Assembly: GCA_027604005.1 (NCBI GenBank)
Contig: JADGJT010000114.1
Span: 3,474 to 61,577 of the forward strand
From: Dinochytrium kinnereticum
Lineage: Eukaryota; Chytridiomycota; Chytridiomycetes; Chytridiales; Chytridiaceae
Length of the DNA stretch: 58,104 nucleotides
Reading direction: 5' to 3'
The translations under genes and the position numbers were made by a program. Positions 33,386-44,161 of this stretch are shown one piece after another. The notes beneath the pieces were generated by a model. It did not search any database. It was not told the origin of the DNA and was given only the letters and a program-made list of their open reading frames with translations. Positions within the stretch are counted from its first letter, which is position 1; each line of letters opens with the position of its first letter.

Positions 33386-36300
33386 ATGACCTGCGATCTC
33401 TCAAAGGACATTCAGAAATGGGTCCACGAGCTCAACCTCAGCAGGCAGATCAGAAACTCAAAGAGGTTGGGAAGATACGCACTGTGAATAGACTGTTGGC
33501 GCTAAAGTAACCTGGTGCAAAAGGGATCTCGCAAACGGCCTCATCATTGCCGAAATCCTCGCTCGTTACTACCCAGAATCTCTCTCATTGCATACTTTCG
33601 ATCAAAGAAACAACGTATCTGCGAAACGGCGTAACTGGGAACTTCTGGACGATGCCTTCTCACGCCTTGGTGTGCCCGTCCCAAAGGAATATGCGGCGGA
33701 TGTCTCGGCCGGAAAGAATGATGCAGGCGCACTCGTCCTCGCCATCATGCATACACACATGAATCAGTTAGTTGTACTCTATTTGTTTCCCTTTAATAGT
33801 GTGTTGCGTTTGAAGTTATCACCCCTCACCTCTGTCTCGCTCAGCGCAAAGAAACGCCACGAAGCCGCTCCACAGGACACATTGAATCATGAATGGCTCT
33901 TCCGCCCATCTCCTATTCAATGGCATACACAAGTTGAAAGGGTCGAAGATCTCTCCTCAGAGAACCCAAGTATAGTTGCCAAGCTCTCTAGCGGTCCTGA
34001 TCATATCCCATCCAATGTCATAAGATCAAATCCGACCGTGAGTGATGGTAACCCAACGTCAAGCGAAGTCTTTCAGAGATTGAACCGAAGCATGATGGCT
34101 CACGATGCCTTTATGCGGCTTCACAGGTCAAGGCTCGCGTCGGCCTCAGCGAAGAGAAGTAGAGAGGGTGAAAACGTAGCATTTCTAGTTGCAGGGGACG
34201 ACCCAAGTTTCTCTGCGGCACAGATTCATCATCCTATATTTAATGTCTCTATGAGTGATATTAAGATCGAAGATTTCACGGGGAAGGTAAAGGTTTTCGT
34301 CCCTTTTGCCACTGCTTTAATAAATCAATAGGTTGGGATAGTCAAACTGGTTTTAACCCTTCTGGGTGCCTCCTGCTCACATCTTTCGCTACATCGGTTC
34401 GCCTTTGTTCCTCAATCGTGTAGAGAAACGATAATTCTTGCCATTCAGAGCGTGGGTTCGGCTCAGGTCGAAGGATTTCCGGAGGCCTTAGAGACGCGTA
34501 AAGGGCTGATTACGGAAATCATTAAGAGCTCTCCGAGTTCAGATTTAACTTTTGCGTTCGATACCTTTCTACCTTGCATGACGACCTGGAACGTTTCCTC
34601 AAAAGTATTTCAAGGTGCATCCACCCTCCTTTTTTTCGTGTCCTCTGACTCGACCGTTTAGTCTCTACCTCAATTATGTGCCTAATTGGACATATCGTGC
34701 ACGCAGAATTTCCACAGGATTCCTTTTCCCGTCTTTCCAGTAGTCGAGACTTCCCTTCGCTAATTGGCCAAATCTCTCATCGATATCCCGAACGCATCAA
34801 ACCAATAAGTAAAGTGCTCGGCGCTTTCTGCGGTCTTCTTCGACCCGCCTCACTTCCTAAAGACGATAAGCAGATAGAACCCATTCCGAAAGGCCCTTCT
34901 ATAGACTCCGATGGTGTCAATGAACTATTGGCCATTAAAATGGCGTTGAGTTGGCATCCTGAATCATCTCCGTCAACCGTTCCCTCCGACCAAATTGATA
35001 AGCCACAGGATTCCAAAGCAAGCAGTTTTATGAGCGTTTATGGAAGCGAAAGATCTCGAATGGTTATGGGGAACTTCCGGAGGCTGCATGTTATGCCCGG
35101 CAACACGGGAAAATCAGAGACAAAGGAAATTCATCAGAAACAGTCTAGAATCCCTGTGAGTGGGACGGGGTATGGTTTAAAGCTACCTAGAATGACTAGC
35201 AGCAGACTTAGAGTTAAGTCCAATGCTGTGTCATCCCACTCTATACTATCCTCCGACACCATCGTGAAGATCCCGTCAGACACGTTGCCCCGCCCCTTCA
35301 ACAGCATCGATAAGTCTCGTAAACACACTCCTAGGACTTCCACAACAGATCGCCCTGCACCATTACCGAGGGCCTCTGGGCCTATAATCCAGCACGGTGG
35401 GGCCCAAAGCCAAGACATAGGCCATCGATTCATCCTTGCCCTCTCTGCAATTCAAGACGCTATTGGTTCAGAATCGCGAAAGACGCCAGCGTCCCAGTAT
35501 TGCACGCTGATTTTGTCTGAATGCATGACCGTTCTTCACATGTACAAGAGGATCGCGGCGTCCGGGCAGCTGATCTCGTTGAAGGGACCGGTGATGGAGG
35601 TTTCGGCTTCGCTTCACCTTTTGGCAGATCTAGTGGAACAAACGGCACCGAGCGATGGGGATAGGGTTTGTTTCTTTTTTGCTTCAGTTTTATGTTGTTC
35701 TTTTCCTTTTAACGGCGTCTCAATGGTTTTTGGTTTTGTTCGAAAGCTGGCGCTTGTCAACATTTCCTCTACCATCAGTATCGTACCCATTCAGGTTATT
35801 CTGGAGGTTGTGGACCCTGGAGGCAAGGGATACCTTCGAGCCATTGTACATTCTTCCTGCCCTCCATGTCTTCAAAAGGCCTATGTGCGATTTCTTTATG
35901 TTTTACTGGCAGTCTTTCCGGAGGACACACCAACATCAAAATCTATTGTAGCGGCCGCTACTATTGCTCTGCGATGGATCAATGGCGATGTTTTAGAGTC
36001 GGGTATGTGATGTCGAGGACACTCATGACCGGGAATAACTCTCTCTCTCTTTTCGATCTGAAAAAAACAGCTTTGATAATGCTTTCGCCGCACATTGAAT
36101 CTCACATGAGCCTGTGCATTCCTTTTGTGAGAGCTTTGGCTGGGCTGGAGGACATGCGTAGAGAACGAGTTCTGAGAATGCCTATGACTATGAATAGAGC
36201 CGCGTCATTGGATATGCATGCGACTGTTATGTCAAACTACATGACATTGTCTGAAAAGTCTGTTGAGCCGGCATGTATTTCATGGAACCTGGAGTTTCTT

Positions 36301-37029
36301 CAAGACGGCCATTTCAACTTGCTTTTGGATTCATGGTGGCCTTTCGGTGTAGCCCTAGGCGTCACCAAGCTGGTAATGAGAACTTCCTGGACCGTTAAAG
36401 CAAACCTCTAAACCCTTCCTCTTTTTTAGTTTCATACCACTGGATTCCATTCTCTCTCTGTCGCGTTCTTGCAAATCCTTCTCTCCTTAAGTACCCAACT
36501 GCTGGTGGCCTTAACGAGGAAAGAGTCCAACACACCACAGACCACCAAATACTTTGGACCTTATATACCTATGCCACAAGCCTTGGCCGAAAACCTAAGA
36601 CAAACCCTCCCCATCTCTCCTATTCTCCGCCACAGCGCGAAATCCACAACTCCTCAGCAACCTGACTTCTGGTCGAATCTTTTTTTGAACCTTCTAGAGG
36701 GCGTTTTCGCCTCCCTCACAAGTGATGAAACAAGCGGCTTGGCCTGCAGCCTGCTAGACGCCATGTGTCAAGCTCGCGGTGCCGATATTGAAACGAGACT
36801 ACCAAGGCTTTCTGGAGTGCTTGACGTGCTTTGCGGGCAGCATCACGGGCAGGTGGCGTCGAAGAAGGCAAGGGAGAGGGTGGTGAGGCTGCTTAAGAGG
36901 TGGATGGAAGAGAAGGGGGAAGTTGAGGATGGTCTGGATGAGAAGACAAAAGGTGCTGTGCAGAGGGGTATTCGTCAAGCGGTGGAAAACTTTCGGGCAC
37001 GCCACCCGACCTGCGAGAAGGTGCTGTGA
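33386..37029 (+). CDS. SPATA4/SPEF-like calponin-homology (CH_2) domain protein
   Basis: Eight exons (33386..33465, 33524..33766, 33845..34286, 34332..34614, 34707..35665, 35795..36002, 36071..36372, 36430..37029) give 1038 residues in frame. The N-terminal ~100 residues match the CH_2 domain of SPATA4 and SPEF1: LNLSRQIRNSKRDLANGLII, AEILARYYPE, then RNWELLDDAF and GVPVPKEY. These proteins associate with microtubules and axonemes. The rest is a long Ser-rich and then helical region (for example VSASLHLLADLVEQ, RFLYVLLAVFP, ARERVVRLLKRWMEE) that may form alpha-helical repeats. Human SPATA4 has about 305 residues, so this is a much larger protein. Its position opposite centrin supports a flagellar or basal-body role. 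The intron at 35666-35794 is a stop-free multiple of three and may be partly retained. Confidence 0.8.
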
Positions 37030-37107
37030 TGAGTTTTCTGGGGTGGATGAGGCTGATAAGAGCAGGGAGGAAGCAGAACGCGTCAGTTGCGATTGCACGT
37101 AGGCCGC

Positions 37108-37236
37108 GTGTGGGTTCGCGTGAAGGAGGGAATGCATGTTGGCAGGGATGCCTGTGTGGGTTCGCGTGCAAGAGAGAGTGCGTATTGGTAGGGATGCCTG
37201 TGTGCGTCGCGTGAAAGAGGGAGTGCGTGCTGGCGC
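37108..37236. repeat. 46-bp minisatellite, about 2.8 units
   Basis: Units begin at 37108, 37154 and 37200, each opening GTGTG(G/C)G and containing GAGGGA/GAGAGA and GGGATGCCT-like blocks. It lies in the 396-bp gap between the CH-domain gene and squalene synthase. The first two copies differ by a few substitutions and the third is truncated. Confidence 0.85.
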
Positions 37237-37425
37237 TGTGACGGCCTCTGAGGCATGCATCGCCTGATGATGATACCAATAAATGGACGTGCGTGGTGCG
37301 TGTTACATGCACAATCGAACCATTTTTTCGTGAATTCAACAGCTCACCCAGCCCTCAGCTCACTGGGACCAAGCAGACCTGCATTCATCCACAAGCCCCC
37401 CTCAGGCACGCACGTCAAGGAAGCA

Positions 37426-39057
37426 ATGGCATCCGCAATCCTCAAGTCGCTTCTGCATCCATCTGAGATCGCAGCAATGGTGCGCTACAAGCTGTCTGTC
37501 TCGGACAATGCTACACGCTACCAGACCCTGGACTCTGTTCCCGCAAAGGGCGAGAAGGGCCATGCCTACGCAATGTGCTATTACTTCCTTAACAAGACCT
37601 CGCGTTCGTTCGCTAGGGTCATTCAGGAGCTTGACCCGGAGCTCTGCCATCCCGTCTGCATCTTCTACCTTGTGTTGAGGGGATTGGACACCGTTGAGGA
37701 CGACATGACGCTGGATCTGCCTAGAAAGCTGGAGGTGCTACGATCGTTTGATAAGATCATCTACAAAAGAGGATGGACTTTCGATGAGAATGGACCGAAT
37801 GAAAAGGATAGGATTCTTTTGGTTGACTTTGACGTTGTCATCGAGGAGTTTTTGTCGTTGAAGGAGAGGTAAGGCGCCGTTCTCGTCATTGGAATATTCC
37901 CATTCGTTTTTTGAGAGGATCTTGGTGATATCCAGCGAAAGCTTTCCTCCGTTCTGGCTAGGATCGTCATATTCATGCTCCTTAACTTTCCAGCTACCAG
38001 AAGGTCATCGCCGACATCACAAGACGCATGGGCCACGGCATGGCCGAATTCTGCGAAGGCAAGCAGGTGGTGACCATGGCCGACTACAATCTCTACACCC
38101 ATTACGTCGCCGGTCTCGTCGGGCTTGGTCTCACGGGTCTCTTTGTAGCCACTGGTCTCGAGTCTCCCAAGCTGGGCGAGAGTGAGGTGCTCCCCAACAA
38201 TATGGGTTTGTTCCTCCAGAAGACCAACATTATGAAGGATTACTTGGAGGATCTTGGAGAGGGAAGGCAGTTTTGGCCAAAGGAGGTTTGGGAGTTGTAT
38301 GTTCCGAAGGGAGAGGATCTCTCTGCTTTTGCTAAGCCTGAGAACCTTCAGCATGGATTGGCTTGCTTGAACGCTCTCTGCGCGGATGCTTTGGAGCTTG
38401 TGCCTGACTGCCTTGAGTACATGTCTCAGTTGAGGAACCCTACCGTCGTTCACTTCTGCGCAATCCCTCAGGTAAAAATCCCCTCCTCTTTTTTGAGAAC
38501 TCATACAACCTATATTGATCAATCGAATTGTTTCTAAACTTGTTTCCTTTCTGGGTTTGGCTAGGTCATGGCCATTGCCTCCATCGCGCTCTTCTTCAAT
38601 AACCCAGCAATTTTCTCAAAGACTGGAACTAAGATCCGTCGTGGGCTTGCTGTGAAGCTTATCTACAAAGGAACTACCTTTGATGGCGTGAAGGAAGTAT
38701 TCTACGACTACGCTTTGGAAATTGCGCAAAAGAACTCTAGGAGGATGGGCAGCAACCCCCGCTCCGATAAGGACTTTTTGAGGATCTCTGTTGCATGCGC
38801 TGAGGTGGGTTTTTCCCCCCTCTTTAGTTGTCCCTGTAACCTGTTCGCTTTTGGCTTTTGTTAATCTCGTTCCGTACTTTCTTTTCGTGGTTCGTTCACG
38901 CTCATTTGGAAATTAGATTGTTCGATGGGTCCAAAAGCACGACAGAGACCACGGACGAAAGGTGACAAAGAGCAACACCAGCGGCCTTCTCTTCAAGCTT
39001 GCCATTCTTGTTGTCTTGGTTCTTTTGGCTTTTGCCTATCTGCCCGTTGTCCTGTAA
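37426..39057 (+). CDS. ERG9: Squalene synthase (farnesyl-diphosphate farnesyltransferase)
   Basis: Exons 37426..37868, 37994..38471, 38565..38804 and 38917..39057 give 433 residues. The enzyme joins two farnesyl diphosphates through presqualene diphosphate to squalene with NADPH, the first committed step of sterol synthesis. Both Mg-binding Asp-rich motifs are present: DTVEDD (residues 88-93) and DYLED in NIMKDYLEDLGEGRQFWP. YTHYVAGLVGLGL and the FC-IPQVMAIAS junction (split by an intron) are also typical. A C-terminal hydrophobic helix (LAILVVLVLLAFAYLPVVL) anchors it in the ER membrane. Its length is normal for the family. The last exon encodes exactly the hinge and anchor. Confidence 0.97.
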
Positions 39058-39561
39058 ACCCCCCCTTCTCTTTTTTCGTCCCTTCCCTTCCTTCCCTTCC
39101 GTTCCTCTCCTCCGGCCTCCCCGTTCATTGCGTGTTCATGCTCTGGCCTTTGGGGCCCAGCAACAGCACCATTCTTTTAACCATAACTCAGCTGTTTGTT
39201 TCTAATGCCTGTCGAATTGACGCGTTGCTGCCTGCCTGCCTTCCAGAAGTTGTTGAAGAAAAAAAGAAAGAAAAAGGGCAAACCGCAGCAGAGGGAACAT
39301 TGAAATCTCCGCCTCCAAAAATACAAAGAGGAATAATAATACGCTGTGCGACGCACCTGCATTTTTCCATCCTTCCAGTGCGCTGGTTCTGCCCTCAACC
39401 ACCGAACCCCAACCAACAGCCATCCGACCTCCGTGCGTCATTCGTCCTGCTCGCTCGAGACGGCCGCTCTGACCATCACATCAGCTGCTCAGACAGACTC
39501 TGCTCCACCCTTGCCGTGCGGGAATCACCCACAAGTGGCGGACTCTTCAGCCTTCGCCCTC
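39058..39561. other. Intergenic; no gene seen
   Basis: 3' flank of squalene synthase and promoter/5' UTR of the Zn2Cys6 gene. The open frame ahead of 39562 continues upstream in frame, so a longer N-terminus is formally possible, but the acidic start MGDDEDW leading to the finger is the simplest choice. Confidence 0.5.
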
Positions 39562-42500
39562 ATGGGTGATGACGAGGACTGGGCAAATGGGGGAGTGGGC
39601 GATGGCGATGACGGGGGAAACAACAAGCGCAAGCGCATCACTCAGGCATGCGACTGCTGCAACAAGAAGGTAACGTCTTTTATGCTGCCACTGCCCCCCA
39701 TCTCGTTCACTTTTCCGATCCAGTCTGCGGTGTCCGATCTTGAGCTAACACCTGTGGCGCTTCCATTCGCAGAAAATCAAATGCGATGGGCAGAAACCCA
39801 CATGCACAAACTGTATAAAGTCAAACCAGCAGTGCTCCTATTCCAGGGGTGCAAAGAAGAGGGGTCCAAGGGCTGGATACATTGAGTCTTTGGAGAATCG
39901 GCTGAAGGAGATGGAGGCGCTGCTCCAACCCCTGCAACCAGAGATCGTAGTCGCGGACATGGTTAGGCAGAACATGGAGGTCTGGCCGATGATGGACAAG
40001 AACGCTCCGGAGGGAACCACTCGCCCTCTTCCTCTGGAGTCGGAACCCCGCCCCTCTAGCTCACCCAACATTAACACCCCTTCCAATGACGCCAACACCG
40101 TGGTGGATGCCGAGATCATTGGAAATCAAGGTTTCAATCAGCGACAGGCAGCCATGAAGTTTGGCTCCCGTCTTGTTGGATCTGGAAGCTCATCCCTAGC
40201 AAGCTCCTCGACGGCGCATATCCCACCTGAGGCCATTCGAGAGCTCCTAGATCTCTACTTTCATTATATTCACCCCACCATGCCTCTCGTCCACATGAAC
40301 TCCTTTATGTCCAACTTTGCGAACGAATCCCCCCTTCTTCTTAACTCCATGTACGCCCTCGCAGCCCGGTATTCGAGTCATCCATCCATCCGAACAGGGC
40401 CGGACATGCTATATAATAACGGGGACATCTTCTATAACAAAGCTCGGGAACTTGTGGATCATTACATGGATGTTCCAAATACCTCTACCGTCACTGCGCT
40501 CCTCTGCCTCGCCACCTATGCTGCCGGTTAGTGCACTCTCAAAATATTTTTTTTATTCTTTTCTCCCTTCCACCTGCTCTTCTTTGCTGTGACCTTCACC
40601 TAACATCAAAGTGTCTACTGCCGTTCAGGATCTGGAAGAGGCTCGGCAGCATGGATGTATTCTGGGATGGCCATCCGGATGGCGCAGGAGCTGAAACTGA
40701 ACATTGAGCCAGAGTTCGACGAGGCCAGCACGTTGGGGGCAAAGATGAGCTGGCTGGAGAGGGAGCGACGGAGGCGTATCTGGTGGACCTGCTTCGTGTT
40801 GGATCGTTACGCTGGCGCGGCGGCGGACCGATCCATGATTATTAATGAGAAAGGTGAGCAGTTTGTCCGTGGCTGTTCAGACCCCTAAAAAATCGCAATT
40901 TTTTTGATTTTGTGTTTCGTGTGTTTTTTGCTGCTACGAATTCCGTTGTTAACCGTTGCGCATCCTTCCTCCTGCACACCAGACTGCAAGGTCTACCTCC
41001 CGTCGAATGAGGGCCTTTGGAAGTCTGCCACAAATAACTCTGACGAGCCGATTGAGGCTGTACCGTCGAATGGCGCCTTTCAGATATCAGTACTGACGTC
41101 CACGAGCGCTTTCACCCCAGGCGTCCCGCTGCAGAACCCGTTTGGATACTTTGTGCTGCTGACAAAGATTTTTGGAAAGATTATCGAGTACACGAATATG
41201 CACAAAGCGTCTGGAAAAAATGGGGCCTCGGGAACCTTTGTGAATGGACCCTTGGGTGCTCCGACAAAACTTGCCCAGGGTCAGGACCCGGACTTTCAGC
41301 TCTCTATTCTGGACGCGTCGTTGAGGAACTGGTTTGGTAATATCCCAGATTGGATGAGGAATCTTAACGGGGATTTTACGGACGAGCTTGCATCCGAGAG
41401 CCCTCCATCTTTTGGGGTTGCCTACCTTCATATTTTTTACCACACCTGTTTGATCCTTCTTCATCGACCCAAAATGATGACCATCTTAAGGGAAAATCCG
41501 AAGAATGTTCAGCGGTCCCCAGCGTTTAGTGTTTGCCACAACTCGGCGAGTGAGGTTACCTCTGTCATTCGAAAAGTTCAAGGGGCGAACCCAGACCTTT
41601 ACTATATGACCGCCTTTGTCGCCTTCTGCATTTTTCAATCCGGTCTCATTCATGTTATGGCCGCTCAAGTGTCTAGTGACGCTCACGTAGTTGACAACTC
41701 GAAACGGAACGCGGACTTTCACGTCTCCGCTCTCGCTGGTGTGGCAAAATATTGGTTCATGGCAGGGAGGCTTCATTCTGTTCTGAAGAACTTGATTGAA
41801 AGCGCTGGGCTGATGAAGGAGTCTGGATTCCTTACCATGACCGGGGCATCTGCCGCGGAGGGCGATCGGATGGATTCTCGGTCGGCCCCTTTGCATATGC
41901 AGTCTGGAGGAACCTCTATGGGGGTCAGCGCGACGTCCGCTGCCCCTGGTTCATCCATGACCTCTGCCCCAATCATGAGGTCGAGTCCGCCCGTTCTGGT
42001 TCAAGGCGGCTTACGCGACGGATCCCCGAATAACAATGGTATTCCCGCCGGCATTCCGGCCACTATGGCGACTGGGAACCCAAGCATTATTCAGCCAACC
42101 CCGGGCGGGGTTATGCCGGTGCAGTCCCCGCCGCAGAGAATGGGCATGGGAGGGCCATCGCCGATGATGGATATTTCGGCGGGAAGGAACGTGCCTTTAT
42201 CACAGGCTCCAGGGATCTCAAGCTACTCAAACCGCATTCCGCAGCCCGGATCTCTTCCCCTTGGTATGCCTATGGACTTGAACAGCATTCCGATAACCAT
42301 GAGCATGAACATGCCAATATCAGCCCAGCCAATGTATTCCCGGAATAATGGCGTTCCCCTTCCCGATCGTCGGAATCCACTCCTACCTCAGACAACTCTT
42401 CAGCAGCAAACCCCAATGATTTCCGCTGGTTACAACTCATCCCTTCAAGATTCCCGGAATCACATGCATATGGGACCTGGACCTGGCATGCAACACCCGA

Positions 42501-43021
42501 ACGGGGTTTCAAGTGGCGCCAACAGAAGCTTTGCCCTAACGAACCCATCTCAGGCATCTACCGACGACCTTCTCTCCTCCTACAACTTCCTCTCCGCGAA
42601 CCCGTTCACAACATCCCCCCCGCCTCAAGGTGGACAGCAGCAGGCGCCGCAGGGACACCCAATGATGGCGCAACAGCAACATCATCTGCGACAGCAACAA
42701 CAGCAGCATCAGCAGGGGTCGTCGTCGCAGCAACATCATCACCAGCATCAGCAGGGGTTAATGGGCGGTATGCATGCACAAGGACATATGCATCATCACC
42801 AGCAGCATCCTCACCACCAGCATCATCACCCGCAGCAGCAGCAGCAGCAGCACTTGCAGCAGCAACAGGCGTTTGGGTATGGGCCGCCTCAAGGTGGGAA
42901 TGCGATGGATGCTTTCCAGATGGACACGAGCTTGGGACCTTCTGATACTGATTTGGAGAGGGTGCTTGGGGGGCCTATAGCGGGGAACATGGGTTCTTTC
43001 TTTAAAGGTGATTTTATATAG
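39562..43021 (+). CDS. Zn(2)-Cys(6) fungal transcription factor
   Basis: Exons 39562..39669, 39773..40526, 40629..40853 and 40983..43021 give 1041 residues. The binuclear cluster (C-x2-C-x6-C-x6-C-x2-C-x6-C; ACDCCNKK joined to KIKCDGQKPTCTNC) is split by the first intron. A basic linker (AKKRGPR) and a short coiled coil (ENRLKEMEALL) follow, for dimerisation. The fungal-specific regulatory domain spans about 190-560, with LLDLYFHYIHPTMPLVH and RRRIWWTCFVLDRY as landmarks. The C-terminal 300 residues are Pro/Met/Gly-rich and then strongly Gln/His-rich, typical of an activation region. It is a nuclear regulator; the target pathway is unknown. It lies next to ERG9, but sterol control cannot be concluded from that. 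Confidence 0.93.
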
Positions 43022-44161
43022 GACCTTTTTAATCAATTCCTCGTTGTTGGTTCTGACCTGACTTCTTTGCCGCTTTGTAGCATTGGAATCTTCAAGATGG
43101 GAATGACGTGAATTGGTTGCATTGCCCCTCATGCTCGTATGCGATATTAATTATATATTTTTTGATTTCTCTATGCCTGCTTTGATGCTTTTTCTTTCTT
43201 TGCCCTCACTCTTACTGTTCACATTTTTTTCATATTTGTGGGAAAAATCTTCTGCTGTCGCTGATGTGGACCATTCATCCGTTACTTCCTCTGCTCGCCC
43301 TCCCCCAACATTCTTTTTTTTTTTTCTTCTCTTTTTAATGGTTCGCAGAACCATAACTCTCCAATTCTGGATGTTCACGCCCTTCATCGTTTCCCACCGT
43401 TCTCTCGTCCCTTCCTCAAATATATTCACCCCCCACCCTTCTATCCTGAACCGTGCATTTTAAGTTCGTCTCAGGGGGACAATTGCAACACTCATTAAGG
43501 ATTCTCACCCTTTGACTTTCAGGTTATCCTTATCCCTTCATTTTTCCCCGTCCCAGCTGCAATTTTCCCGTTCTTTTTATGTTTGTCTCTCTGCTTATGT
43601 ATGTCGTGTACATTTCTTTTTCTGTTATGGCGACTTTGGTTTGTCAGGGTTGTGTTATTTGCTTGTCATGACGTGTAGACGAATCGAAATGAAGACTTTT
43701 TTTTTTTTTTTGAATTTGCTCGGGTTGCTTGTTTTTGTTAGTTTTTGTTTGTTTTTTTTGTGATCGATGATAGGGGCTTCATACAAAAAAAAAAAGAGGT
43801 GTTCTGGGGTCTGCTATTTTTGTCGGCCTGGTTGCGTATCAAATAAACCTGATATAATAATGATAGTTCGATTGCTTGAGATCACGCACAAAAGTCAGGA
43901 ACCGAGGAAGTTAAGCATGTTACGGTCAGAAACAGCGGTAATTCTTTCACGTCTGATTATTAACCACCGAAGCCTTGCGAGCGATGCATTGAAACATAAC
44001 TACATAACAAAAAAAAAAAAAAAAGAAGGAAGCAAGAACCAACTACCAAACAAACAAACCAACCAACCAACCACAATACACAAAAAAGTCATCATACTAA
44101 CCAACCACACATCAAAAAAACAAAAAAAACAACAAAAACAACCCACAAGATTCCCTCAACC
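43022..44161. other. Convergent intergenic region; no gene seen
   Basis: Between two 3' ends, T-rich on the left (43150-43790) and A/C-rich on the right (44000-44160). Apparent frames are low-complexity. Confidence 0.6.

Noticed and set aside
36799..37339. Minus-strand frames with HTGIPTNTHS-like repeats
   Set aside because: They arise from the 46-bp minisatellite and the antisense of the last CH-gene exon.
39177..39441. Short minus-strand frames upstream of the Zn2Cys6 gene
   Set aside because: Low-complexity Phe/Ser-rich frames in a promoter region, without support.
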